Source: Phycisphaerae bacterium (GTDB taxonomy: Bacteria; Planctomycetota; Phycisphaerae; Phycisphaerales; SM1A02). Taken from it: a DNA stretch of 64,000 bases. Position numbers and translations under genes: made by a program. Shown here in pieces: positions 42,445 through 52,200 of the stretch. Location: positions 1 through 64,000 of the forward strand of contig JAEUIU010000054.1 in assembly GCA_016795065.1 (NCBI GenBank), given 5' to 3'. Position 1 is the first letter of the stretch. Each line of letters starts with the position of its first letter. Below the pieces are notes generated by a model that did not search any database, was not told the DNA's origin, and saw nothing but the letters and a program-made list of their open reading frames with translations.

Positions 42445-44568
42445 ATGACCGTGACCGAGCGCGCCGACTTTCAGATCAGGAGCCAGTTCGAGCCCACCGG
42501 CGACCAGCCGCAGGCGATCCGCGAGTTGGTGCACGGCGTCGACGGCGGTCGTCGCCATCAGGTCCTTCTCGGCGCGACCGGCACCGGGAAGACCTTCACG
42601 ATGGCCAACGTCATCGCAAGAACGGGTCGACCGACCCTCATCATCAGCCATAACAAGACGCTCGCCGCCCAGCTCTACGAGGAGATGCGCGAACTCTTCC
42701 CGAAGAACGCGGTCAGCTATTTCGTCAGCTACTACGACTACTACCAGCCCGAGGCCTATATCCCGCAGCGGGACATCTATATCGAAAAGGACGCCTCACG
42801 CAACGACGACCTCGACCGGCTGCGGCTCCTGGCGACGAGCAACCTCCTCTCCCGCCCCGACTGCATCGTCGTCGCCAGCGTGAGCTGCCTCTACGGCCTC
42901 GGCTCGCCCTCGGAGTACGCGAAGCGCACCGTGCTGCTCGAGGTCGGCCGCTCAATCGACCGGCGGAAGTTCCTGCTGGGCCTGGCCGACATGCAGTATG
43001 GCAGGAACGACATGGCCCCGTCGCGCGGCAACTTCCGCGTGCGCGGCGACACGATCGAGGTCTACCCGGCATACGAGCAGTACGCGATCCGAATCGATCT
43101 CTTCGGCGACCGGATCGACGCGATCCAGCTCTTCGACCCGACCTCGGGCGAACTGTTAGCCGACGAGCGGAAGACGATGATCTTCCCCGCGGTCCACTAC
43201 GTCATGCCCGAGGACCAGAAGGCGAAGGCCCTGCATTCGATCCGCGAGGAGCTCGACGCCCGCGTGGCGGTGCTGCGCGGCGAGGGACGGCTGCTCGAGG
43301 CCCAGCGCCTTCTCTCGCGCACCAAGTACGATCTGGAGCTGCTCACCGAGGTCGGCTTCTGCTCGGGGATCGAGAACTACTCGCGGCATTTCGACGGCCG
43401 CCCAGCGGGAGCGCGGGCATGGACGCTGATGGACTACTTCCGTCAGCGCCCGGGGCGCAGCGAGGCCCGCGGCGAGGACGACTGGCTCGTGATCATCGAT
43501 GAAAGCCACGTGACCATCCCGCAGATCCGCGGGATGTACTTCGGCGACAAGGCCCGCAAGCAGACGCTCGTCGACCATGGCTTCCGCCTGCCGAGCGCCC
43601 TGGACAACCGTCCGCTCACCTTTGAGGAATGGGAAGAAATCATCCCTCAGGCGATCTATGTCTCGGCGACGCCAGGGCCGTACGAACTCGCCAAGGCCGA
43701 GGGCATCGTCGCCGAACAGGTCATCCGCCCGACCGGCCTGGTCGACCCCCCGATCTCGGTCCGCCCGGCGCGCGGACAGGTTCCGGATCTGCTCGAGGAA
43801 TGCAAGCTCCGCGCCGCCCGCGGCGAACGGGCTCTCGTCACGGCACTCACCAAGCGGCTCTGCGAGGACCTCACCAACTACCTCGACAAGCAGGGCGTGC
43901 GGGTGCGCTATCTCCATAGCGAGATCGAGACGCTCGAACGACTCGAGATCCTCCGCGAGCTGCGGGAAGGCGTCTTCGATGTTCTCGTCGGCGTCAACCT
44001 CCTTCGCGAGGGACTCGACCTGCCCGAGGTGTCGCTGGTCTGCATCCTCGACGCCGACAAGCAGGGCTTCCTGCGCAGCCAGTCGAGCCTCATCCAGATC
44101 ATGGGCCGCGCCGCCCGCAATGCCAACTCGCTGGCGATCCTTTACGCCGACGGCGTTACGCCGGAGATGCAGGCCGCGATCGACGAGGTCGAGCGGCGTC
44201 GGGCGAAGCAGTTGGCCTTCAACAAGGAACACAACATCACGCCGCAGACGATCCTCAAGGCGATCCGTCGCGGCATGGAACAGGAACTCGCCGGTCAACG
44301 CACCGCCCGCGGCGCCGTCGGCAAGGTGCGCGAGCAGACCTTCGATCGCGACGAACTCATCCTCGAGCTCGAGGGCACGATGATCGAGGCGGCCCAGAAC
44401 CTCGAGTTCGAGAAGGCCGCAAGCCTGCGCGACCAGGTCGCGAAGCTGAAGGCGATGGCACCAGGCACCAAGCTGCCAAAGCCATCGTCGAGCGATGATG
44501 ACGCCCCGCGCAAGGCGAAAGCCGGCATGCCCGGCACGCGCGCCGGCCGCCGCGGACGCAAGCGCTGA
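42445..44568 (+). CDS. uvrB: excinuclease ABC subunit B
   Basis: UvrB, the damage-verifying helicase of nucleotide excision repair. The 707-aa protein shows Walker A GATGTGKT (43-50), the beta-hairpin YYDYYQPEAYIP, IIDESH, GVNLLREGLDLPEV and RAARN, and a UVR domain near residues 655-690. The ATG at 42445 follows the permease stop by 9 bases. uvrA is 5 kb further on and is not in the same unit. Confidence 0.95.
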   Translation: MTVTERADFQIRSQFEPTGDQPQAIRELVHGVDGGRRHQVLLGATGTGKTFTMANVIARTGRPTLIISHNKTLAAQLYEEMRELFPKNAVSYFVSYYDYYQPEAYIPQRDIYIEKDASRNDDLDRLRLLATSNLLSRPDCIVVASVSCLYGLGSPSEYAKRTVLLEVGRSIDRRKFLLGLADMQYGRNDMAPSRGNFRVRGDTIEVYPAYEQYAIRIDLFGDRIDAIQLFDPTSGELLADERKTMIFPAVHYVMPEDQKAKALHSIREELDARVAVLRGEGRLLEAQRLLSRTKYDLELLTEVGFCSGIENYSRHFDGRPAGARAWTLMDYFRQRPGRSEARGEDDWLVIIDESHVTIPQIRGMYFGDKARKQTLVDHGFRLPSALDNRPLTFEEWEEIIPQAIYVSATPGPYELAKAEGIVAEQVIRPTGLVDPPISVRPARGQVPDLLEECKLRAARGERALVTALTKRLCEDLTNYLDKQGVRVRYLHSEIETLERLEILRELREGVFDVLVGVNLLREGLDLPEVSLVCILDADKQGFLRSQSSLIQIMGRAARNANSLAILYADGVTPEMQAAIDEVERRRAKQLAFNKEHNITPQTILKAIRRGMEQELAGQRTARGAVGKVREQTFDRDELILELEGTMIEAAQNLEFEKAASLRDQVAKLKAMAPGTKLPKPSSSDDDAPRKAKAGMPGTRAGRRGRKR

Positions 44569-44596
44569 AGCCGCCACAGGCTGGTAGAGTCCGCAC

Positions 44597-46315
44597 ATGC
44601 CAGTCGCCGCTGCTGCCCGCACGATCCGCCACGTCAAGCGATACAGCGAGATCCTTGATGTCCTGGTCCGGCACGGCTTCGACGATGTCGTCAGCAACTT
44701 CGGTCTCGATCGCCTGCTCCAGCGCGGATACGGACTGGTCGGTGCGAAGCGCGAACCGACCGAACTGATGAGCCGCCCGGCGCGGATGCGGCGGGTGATG
44801 GAAGACCTCGGCCCGACCTTCATGAAGCTCGGGCAGATGCTTTCCTGCCGCAAGGACCTGGTCCCCGACGAGTGGTCGAAGGAGTTCGAGAAGCTCCAGG
44901 CCGAAGGGCCGAAGCTTCCCTTCGAGGCAATTCGAGAGGTCCTTCACGCCGAGTTCGTGGGGCGCGAGCAGGAACTCTTCGCATCAATCGAGGAGGAGCC
45001 GATCGCGGCGGCTTCGATGGCCCAAGTGCATCGGGCGGTGCTCACCGATGGCAAGCCGGTCGTGCTCAAGATCCTCCGTCCGGGCACCGAGCAGCGGACC
45101 CAGGCCGATCTTGAGATCCTCAGCACCCTCGCCGAGTTCGTCGAGAACCACTTCGCCAACGTCGGCTTCCATCCGACCGACGTCGTGCGCGAGTTCGCCC
45201 GCGAACTGAAGCGCGAGGTCGACTTCACCTACGAGGCCCGCAGCACCGACACGCTCCGCCGGGCCTTCGCCGACGACCCGAACGTTCGCTTCCCCGAGGT
45301 GTACTGGAAGGCCACCACACGCCGCGTACTTGCCTTGGAGGAATTCACGGGCGTCCTCCTCTCGCGCATGACGGAGGAGAACCTCACCCCGGAGCAGCGG
45401 CGCGACGTGGTCAGCCACGGCGCCGACGCGGTCGCGAAGCAGTGCCTGGAAATCGGCGTCTTCCACGCCGACCCGCATCCCGGCAACCTCTTCGCCCTCG
45501 TGCAACCCGATGGTCGGGCAATCGCTGGCTTCATCGACTGCGGCATGACCGGACGGCTCGAGCGGCGCACGATGGACGAGCTTGCCCAGCTCGTGAAGGG
45601 GGTGGCCGAGGCGGACGTCGACCGGGTCATCGAGATTTGCGGTGCATTTGCCAATGTGCCGCCGACGACCCTCTCCAACCCGGCGTTCCGCGCCGACATG
45701 GCCGACATGGTGCGTTCCTTCGAAGTCCGCTCCTTCGAGCAGTTCGATCTGCCGGGCCTACTCAACTCGCTCTTCGAGACGATGCGGGCCCATCGCCTGC
45801 GCTTCCCGGCCGAGCTGATCATGCTCATCAAGGCCCTCACCACCATCGAGGCGGTTGGGCGAAGCGTGGATCCGACCTTCGATCTCATCGCCCACCTGCG
45901 GCCCTCGATCGAGCGCGTGGTGCGGCAGCGCTACGGATGGAAGGCGATCCGCGGTCGACTCCTCCGCAACCTCGGCGAGTACGCGGCGCTGATCGAGGAC
46001 CTGCCAAGCGAGATCAAGCTCCTCATTGCCGCCGCCCGACAGAACAACTTCGCGATCAACCTTCAGCACAAGGGCCTCTCGACGCTGACCCAGACGATCG
46101 AGCACGCCAGCCGTAACATCGGCTTTGCGATGATGGTGACCGGACTCACCGTCGCGTCGTCAATCCTTGTGCACGCCAGCGGATCTCCCGAGCGGGCGGG
46201 GCTCCAGTCGCTGGGCATCATCGGCTTCATCGCCGCGGGCGTGCTGGCGATCGTCTACCTCATCGCCAACCGCCGTTGGATCTCCTCCCAACGTAACGAC
46301 GAGAATGGGCGCTGA
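44597..46315 (+). CDS. ABC1/UbiB-family kinase-like membrane protein
   Basis: The 572-aa protein is an atypical kinase of the ABC1/ADCK/UbiB group. GPTFMKLGQMLSCR is the K-x-G-Q motif; AAASMAQVHRA, VLKILRPG, HADPHPGNLF and IDCGMTGRL cover the A-rich loop, the nucleotide-binding Lys, the catalytic loop and the metal-binding D. Two C-terminal membrane segments (about 520-560) anchor it. In other bacteria such proteins support quinone synthesis or lipid handling; no ubi genes are nearby. It lies 28 bases after uvrB. Confidence 0.88.
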   Translation: MPVAAAARTIRHVKRYSEILDVLVRHGFDDVVSNFGLDRLLQRGYGLVGAKREPTELMSRPARMRRVMEDLGPTFMKLGQMLSCRKDLVPDEWSKEFEKLQAEGPKLPFEAIREVLHAEFVGREQELFASIEEEPIAAASMAQVHRAVLTDGKPVVLKILRPGTEQRTQADLEILSTLAEFVENHFANVGFHPTDVVREFARELKREVDFTYEARSTDTLRRAFADDPNVRFPEVYWKATTRRVLALEEFTGVLLSRMTEENLTPEQRRDVVSHGADAVAKQCLEIGVFHADPHPGNLFALVQPDGRAIAGFIDCGMTGRLERRTMDELAQLVKGVAEADVDRVIEICGAFANVPPTTLSNPAFRADMADMVRSFEVRSFEQFDLPGLLNSLFETMRAHRLRFPAELIMLIKALTTIEAVGRSVDPTFDLIAHLRPSIERVVRQRYGWKAIRGRLLRNLGEYAALIEDLPSEIKLLIAAARQNNFAINLQHKGLSTLTQTIEHASRNIGFAMMVTGLTVASSILVHASGSPERAGLQSLGIIGFIAAGVLAIVYLIANRRWISSQRNDENGR

Positions 46316-46883
46316 AACGTCCACACCAGCGGCCAAGGCCACCCGTGGCACCGCCGACACGGGCGTCGCGCTAGGTATCGGCATCTGCAGTGCCTTCTTC
46401 TTCTGTCGAATCCTCTCCGACAGCGCCAACGATGCCCTCTCGCTCGACACGATGCGGGACCTCCTCCTCGGTTCCATCCCAATAGCGCTGCTCGCCGTCC
46501 TTGTCGGCATGACCTCGCCGATCGAGGTCCGGGCAACCATGGCCTACTTCCGACAGTCCCGCCGTTGGCGCAACCACCATTGTCCGCGGTGCGACCACAC
46601 CATCGACCCCACCCAGTTCGACGGGGTCTGCCCGGAGTGCGGCAGCCCCTTCGGACGTCCCAAGGCTCCGCCTCGGCGAACCGGCCGACGGATCCGTGCA
46701 AGCCTGATCGCCATCGGCGTGGCGGCGCTGGTCGCGATGATCTGGCAAGCCGCCGACCTGTCCGCCTTCCGCTCCAAGGTCGACGGCCAACCCCAGATTC
46801 GGCACTCCCGGGCCCGATGGTGGCCTGCGGAAAGTGCCGGCTTCGTCTACGAACCGGGTCGGGGCATCAGCGCACACGACTGA
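46305..46883 (+). CDS. zinc-ribbon membrane protein of unknown function
   Basis: The 192-aa protein has two N-terminal membrane segments (about 22-38 and 53-69), a four-Cys zinc ribbon C93-x2-C96 ... C109-x2-C112 and one more segment (about 132-150). The N-terminus overlaps the ABC1 kinase stop. Similar zinc-ribbon membrane proteins are common in planctomycetes and lack assigned functions. Confidence 0.7.
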   Translation: MGAETSTPAAKATRGTADTGVALGIGICSAFFFCRILSDSANDALSLDTMRDLLLGSIPIALLAVLVGMTSPIEVRATMAYFRQSRRWRNHHCPRCDHTIDPTQFDGVCPECGSPFGRPKAPPRRTGRRIRASLIAIGVAALVAMIWQAADLSAFRSKVDGQPQIRHSRARWWPAESAGFVYEPGRGISAHD

Positions 46884-47163
46884 GTGGCTTTCGGAGCCGC
46901 GAGATTCCTTCGGGTGGTCCACGCCGACCTCACGCTTCCTTTTCAGGTGGGCTAGGCCCGATCAGGCTCCGCCCCAGACCGACGCATCAGAGAGGATCCG
47001 CGAGGAAGGCCCTTCGCCCGGATGGTCCGGTTCGGTCATCGGCGCGCCGCCTGTTTGAAACTCGGTTGCGCTTGAGGCCTTCCGTTCTCGTGTACACCTG
47101 ACGACTCCCCTCTGTGGCCTTCGGTCCCCGTTCGCTCCATTCACCACAGGCTTCGGAATCACC

Positions 47164-48288
47164 ATGCGTATCCAGACTCTCCATCTTGCCTCGTTCGCCG
47201 CCATCGCCGGCCTCGCCATCACCACTGCTTCGGTCGCCAGCGGCCCCGTCTGTCCGTGTGCAACGGACCTCAACAACGACGGGATGACGGACGCCCCCGA
47301 CCTCGCGATCCTCCTCGGAGCGTGGGGGACTCGGGGTCTGGCCGACTTCAACGAGTCGGGCACCGTGGACGCCGTGGACCTTGCCATTCTCCTTGGCGAA
47401 TGGGGCCCTTGCGACCCACCCGCCAACGACAATTGCGGGCAGGCGATCGTCCTCGACGGCGAAACGGTCGTCGAGCCGATCTGCAACGCATCCGCCACCG
47501 ACAGCCCGGTCTCGTTCCCGACAATGTGCGACGGCGATCGGGCCACCATCGGCAAGGACATCTGGTACCGATGGACCGCCCCGTATGACGGACGGGTCAT
47601 CGTTCACACCTATGAGTCCGAGTTCGACACGGTGCTTGGCGTCTACGGTTCCACGATCCAGGGCTCTTGCGCATGCCCGGGTGGCCAGATCTCCTTCGCC
47701 ACATTGCTGGGCTGCGATGACGACGTGTCTGACGTGAACACAGCGTCCTTTGTCGAGGTTCCGATCACCGAAGGTGACTGCCTGACCCTTCGCGTCGGCG
47801 GCTACAAGTTCAGCGGCGGCGATGTCGATGAGGGACCGGGCCTCCTCACCGTTCGTCCGATCAAGAAGGGCGACCGCTGCGACATTGCCCACGACCTGCC
47901 CAGTCAGAACCAGGTGGAGGTGAATGGCACCAATGCCGGCGACACCTGGCTCGAAATCGATCAGAGCAGTTGCGCTAACGGCGACGACCGCGACGAGTGG
48001 TACCGCTTCGTCATGCCCTGCCAAGGCACGCTGCACATCTCGACCTGCGACCCCTTCACCGATTATGACACCACGCTCGCTGCGTACGTGGGCTGCGGTG
48101 GCGTCAACGACGAGATCACCTGCAACGACGATTCCACCACTCCGGGTTGCCAGATCGGCGGCCTCAACCGCAAGTCGGAGATCACCGTCGTGGGCGGCGG
48201 CGGCGATGTCATCTACATCCGCGTCTCAGGCTTCCAGGGCGCCGTTGGGAACTTCCGCCTGAAGCTCTCGGTGAGTTGCGTGGGCTAA
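47164..48288 (+). CDS. secreted protein with N-terminal dockerin and two PPC-like domains
   Basis: The 374-aa protein has a signal peptide MRIQTLHLASFAAIAGLAITTASVA, then a two-loop dockerin within the first 85 residues (DLNNDGMTDAPDLAILLGAWG and DFNESGTVDAVDLAILLGEWG), at the opposite end from the usual position. Two similar PPC-like (pre-peptidase C-terminal) beta domains follow: DIWYRWTAP ... DTVLGVYG ... GCDDD and DEWYRFVMP ... DTTLAAYVGC ... CNDDS. No catalytic domain is present. It is followed by a terminator. Confidence 0.82.
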   Translation: MRIQTLHLASFAAIAGLAITTASVASGPVCPCATDLNNDGMTDAPDLAILLGAWGTRGLADFNESGTVDAVDLAILLGEWGPCDPPANDNCGQAIVLDGETVVEPICNASATDSPVSFPTMCDGDRATIGKDIWYRWTAPYDGRVIVHTYESEFDTVLGVYGSTIQGSCACPGGQISFATLLGCDDDVSDVNTASFVEVPITEGDCLTLRVGGYKFSGGDVDEGPGLLTVRPIKKGDRCDIAHDLPSQNQVEVNGTNAGDTWLEIDQSSCANGDDRDEWYRFVMPCQGTLHISTCDPFTDYDTTLAAYVGCGGVNDEITCNDDSTTPGCQIGGLNRKSEITVVGGGGDVIYIRVSGFQGAVGNFRLKLSVSCVG

Positions 48289-48356
48289 CACGACAGCAAC
48301 CCACCAAGTCAGCACCCCAAATCGCCATCCCAAATCAGTACCATCGAACGGACGTG

Positions 48357-48382
48357 ACGCCCCGAGCCTCGGCTTGGGGCGT
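48357..48382 (+). terminator. terminator hairpin
   Basis: ACGCCCCGAGCC (48357-48368) pairs with GGCTTGGGGCGT (48371-48382) with one G-T pair, about 70 bases past the end of the N-terminal-dockerin gene, followed by a short T-rich run. Confidence 0.7.
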
Positions 48383-49287
48383 TGCGTTTCTGCCATGCGG
48401 TGCAAACATGGAGCGGTCGAAGAGTCCCCTTCCCATGCTTTGAATCGCCTGCGCAGCGAGCTGCCGCGACGGCGATCGCGACCAGACGTGAGCGGAGCGG
48501 GACGATGAATGGCTACGACTCTGCAGGCTGCGACAAGAACGCGTGACGGCTTCGTCAGCGAGCGGACCTGGCGATCCTCCTTGGCAACAGGCCGTTGTCA
48601 GCGTTGGAGGTCACTGTCACGAAGCGTCCGGCCCAAAAACAAACCGACCCGCTTTCGCGGGCAGCTTCGTGTCGTCTAACTTGGTCGTCGCGAGGCCCTT
48701 GGCCTATTGCCCGCGAAGCCGAATGCTGCGGGCGGCGGTACAGAGGAAGGCGAGTTCAGAGGGGTGCACTTGTTTTGGGGCGGGACGCGTAACGTCTGCT
48801 TGGGCTTTGGCTTCGGGTGCTTTTCCATCAGCCCGCATCTCGACCGGCTGCGTCGGGATGACGACCCGAAGCTGTTCCCGGGCGCGAAGCGAAGGGGTGG
48901 ATGGGGTCGACGAGGCGGGACTCATGGCAGACGGTGACGCGAACGAGGTCATGGAATGGCTTCCCTTTCATTCGGATGAACACCGCCAAGGGACGCAGAT
49001 TCCTGCCGTCTGTCGGGCGAACACCGTATCCGTTTGCCACAAATGGGGGACACGCCACCACAGTCTCGGACGTTTTCGTTCTCGGCGGGAGAGGCGTTTC
49101 CCCTCGACATATCTTCTGCGGCGGACTGGGAAAGCGAGACGTACCCTTGGTGGATGGTTGTAACGGCAAGGGTGAAGTGACCGCTACTTGCCAAGTTGGT
49201 CTCGGTGGATGAAGAGTGGCCGGTCCGGACGCTCGCGATCTTGCAGAAAATTCAGCCAGATTACCGAACAAACACCTATCAGGCGGT
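48383..49287. other. gene-poor stretch, about 0.9 kb
   Basis: Open frames occur on both strands (plus 48543-49163, minus 48704-48952 and 48828-49520), but none shows family similarity, convincing start or composition like the neighbouring genes. I see no rRNA, tRNA or CRISPR array. Part of the uvrA promoter must lie at its right end, where the base composition becomes AT-richer (about 49240-49285). It may be decayed coding DNA. Confidence 0.5.
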
Positions 49288-52200
49288 ATGATCGCTGCCA
49301 TGTGTCCGCCCCCGAGCGCCAACAGACGAGACCCCGCCGGAGACAGTTCCCTCGATCCCCGCCACTGCATCCGGGTCCGCGGCGCGAAAGAGCACAACCT
49401 CAAGGATGTCAGCCTCGACATCCCCCGCGACCAACTCGTGGTGATGACCGGCGTCTCGGGCTCCGGCAAGAGTTCGCTCGCCTTCGACACTATCTTCGCC
49501 GAGGGCCAGCGAAAATACATGGAGTCGCTCTCCGCGTACGCCCGGCAGTTCCTCGATCAGATGGAGAAGCCAAACGTCGAGGCGATCGAGGGCCTTCCTC
49601 CGACCATCGCCATCGAGCAGCGCACCGGCGGCCACACCCCACGGTCGACGGTCGCAACGACGACGGAGATCTACGACTACCTGCGACTTCTCTACGCACG
49701 ATGCGGGCAGCCGACCTGTTGGCATGTGAAAGAAGGCAAGGGCAAGTCGACCGGTGAGGTCTGCGGTGAACCGATCACCGCCGCAAGCGTCTCCCAGATC
49801 GTCGCGACGCTGGTCGATCACCGTGCCGGCAAGCGGGCCATGATCTGCGCTCCCATGGTGCGCGGAAAGAAGGGCTTCCACCGCGACATCCTCGAGGCGA
49901 TCCAGAAGCAGGGCTTCGTGCGAGCGCGCGTCGACGGCACGATTGTCGACCTGCGCGAGACACTCAAGACAGGTGGCGACAATCCGCTCAAGCTTGGCCG
50001 CTATGAGACGCACGACGTCGAGGCGGTCGTCGACAGGATCCAGATCGGCGAGGAGAGTCGACAGCGGCTTGCGGAGAGCGTCGAGGCCTCGCTCAAGCTG
50101 GCCGAAGGCAACGTCGTCGTCCTGATTGAAGAGGGCGAGGGGGCGGGCACGACGTGGAAGGAAGAGCGCTACAGCGAGAAGTTCGCCTGTTCAAAGCACC
50201 CCGAGTGCTCGCTGGAGGAACTCGAACCTCGACTCTTCTCGTTCAACTCACCGCACGGGGCGTGCCCGGCATGCGCCGGCCTGGGGCGGGTTAGCGAACT
50301 CGATGAGCGGCTCGTCGTGCCGCACCCCGACAAGCCGCTGGGCGAGGCGATCGATCCGTGGCGAAAGAACGGCCCACGGATGAACATGTGGTACGGGCGA
50401 CTGCTGCGAAAGCTCGCCACCAAGTTCGGTCTCGACCCGCAGATGCCCTTCGCGAAACTGCCCGCCAAGCCGAAACGCCAACTCATGCAGGGCCTCTCGA
50501 TCGAGGAGGAGGAGAAGCTCGGCTTCTCGTGGGAAGGCATCCTCCCGGGCCTCAAGCGCCGCTATCTCGAGACCGAGAGCGATATCGTCAAGGAGCGGCT
50601 CACCGCGTACATGAGCGACGCCCCCTGCCACGCCTGCCTCGGCGCGCGACTCAAACCAGCGGCATTGGCGGTGCGCATCCGGTCAGGCTCACTCTTCCTC
50701 AACATCGCCCAGGTCTGCAACCTCAATGTCGAGCGGGCGATCGGGTTCTTCGCATCGCTGGCCCTTGACACCGAGCGACGAGCCATTGCCGCGCCGATCC
50801 TCAAGGAGATCCAGGCGCGCCTTGGCTTCCTCTCATCGGTCGGTCTGGAATACCTCTCCCTCGACCGCACGAGCTCGACGCTCTCCGGCGGTGAGGCCCA
50901 GCGGATTCGACTTGCGACGCAGGTCGGATCGGGTCTCGTGGGTGTGGCCTATGTCCTTGACGAGCCGACCATCGGACTGCACCAGCGCGACAACGACCGG
51001 CTCGTCGCCACACTTCGACGGCTCGCCGACATCGGCAACACGGTCCTGGTGGTCGAACATGACGAGGACATGATCCGGGCGTCCGACTGGGTCGTGGACG
51101 TCGGGCCCGGCCCAGGTCGTCACGGCGGCATGATCGTCGCCAGCGGTCCGCCGCTTGAGGTCGCGGCCCATCCTACGTCCCTTACCGGGGCCTATCTCAG
51201 CGGGCGCCGCTCGATCGAGGTTCCCAAGTCACGGCGTGCGGTGGACCCCGCCAAAGGCGTGACCATTCATGGCGCGCGGGCCAACAACCTGAAGTCGATT
51301 GACGTGACCATCCCGGCCAACGGCATGATCTGTGTGACTGGCGTCTCAGGCTCCGGCAAGTCAACCCTCGTCAATGACATCCTCCTGAACTCGGCCATGA
51401 TCGAGATCCAGGACTCTCGCATCGTCGCCGGCGCGCACGACAAGATCACCGGCCTCAAGAGCTACGATCGCATCGTCGATGTCGACCAGTCGCCGATCGG
51501 TCGGACCCCTCGCTCAAACCCAGCGACATACACCGGAATCTTCGACGAGATCCGCAAGATCTTTGCCCTCACCAGCGAGTCGAAGATCCGCGGCTACGAG
51601 CCAGGCCGCTTTTCCTTCAACGTGAAGGGCGGACGCTGCGAAGCATGCCAGGGCCAAGGAGTCCGTCGGATCGAGATGCACTTTCTGCCCGACGTCTTCG
51701 TCGTTTGCGATACATGCAAGGGATCGCGCTACAACCGCGAGACCCTCGAGGTGAAGTACAAGCACAAGACGATTGCGGATGTCCTGGAGATGACCGTCGA
51801 CGACGCCGTCCAGTATTTCGACTCTCATCCGAAGATCCGACGAATGCTCGAGTGCCTTCAGGAAGTCGGCCTTGGGTACATCCAACTCGGGCAGGCCTCC
51901 ACAACGCTCTCGGGCGGCGAGGCGCAGCGAGTGAAACTTGCGTCGGAACTCGGCACGGCGAGCAGCTTGAGCGGCATCATCACGAAGACCCTCTACATCC
52001 TCGACGAGCCGACCACCGGCCTTCACTTTGACGATGTCCGCAAGCTCATCGGCGTGCTCGTCAAACTCGCCGATGCTGGCCACACGTTGGTGGTCATCGA
52101 ACACAACCTCGACGTCATCAAGTGTGCCGACTGGATCATTGACCTCGGCCCCGAGGGAGGCGATCGCGGCGGCACGGTGATCGCAACCGGCACGCCGGAG

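Noticed and set aside
48543-49163. 206-codon open frame on the plus strand
   Set aside because: No recognisable family, weak start, composition unlike neighbours, and competing frames on the other strand; treated as gene-poor DNA.
49250-49287. LexA-like site (CGAAC...) before uvrA
   Set aside because: CGAACAAAC is only a half-match and the second half is absent; not enough to call an SOS box.
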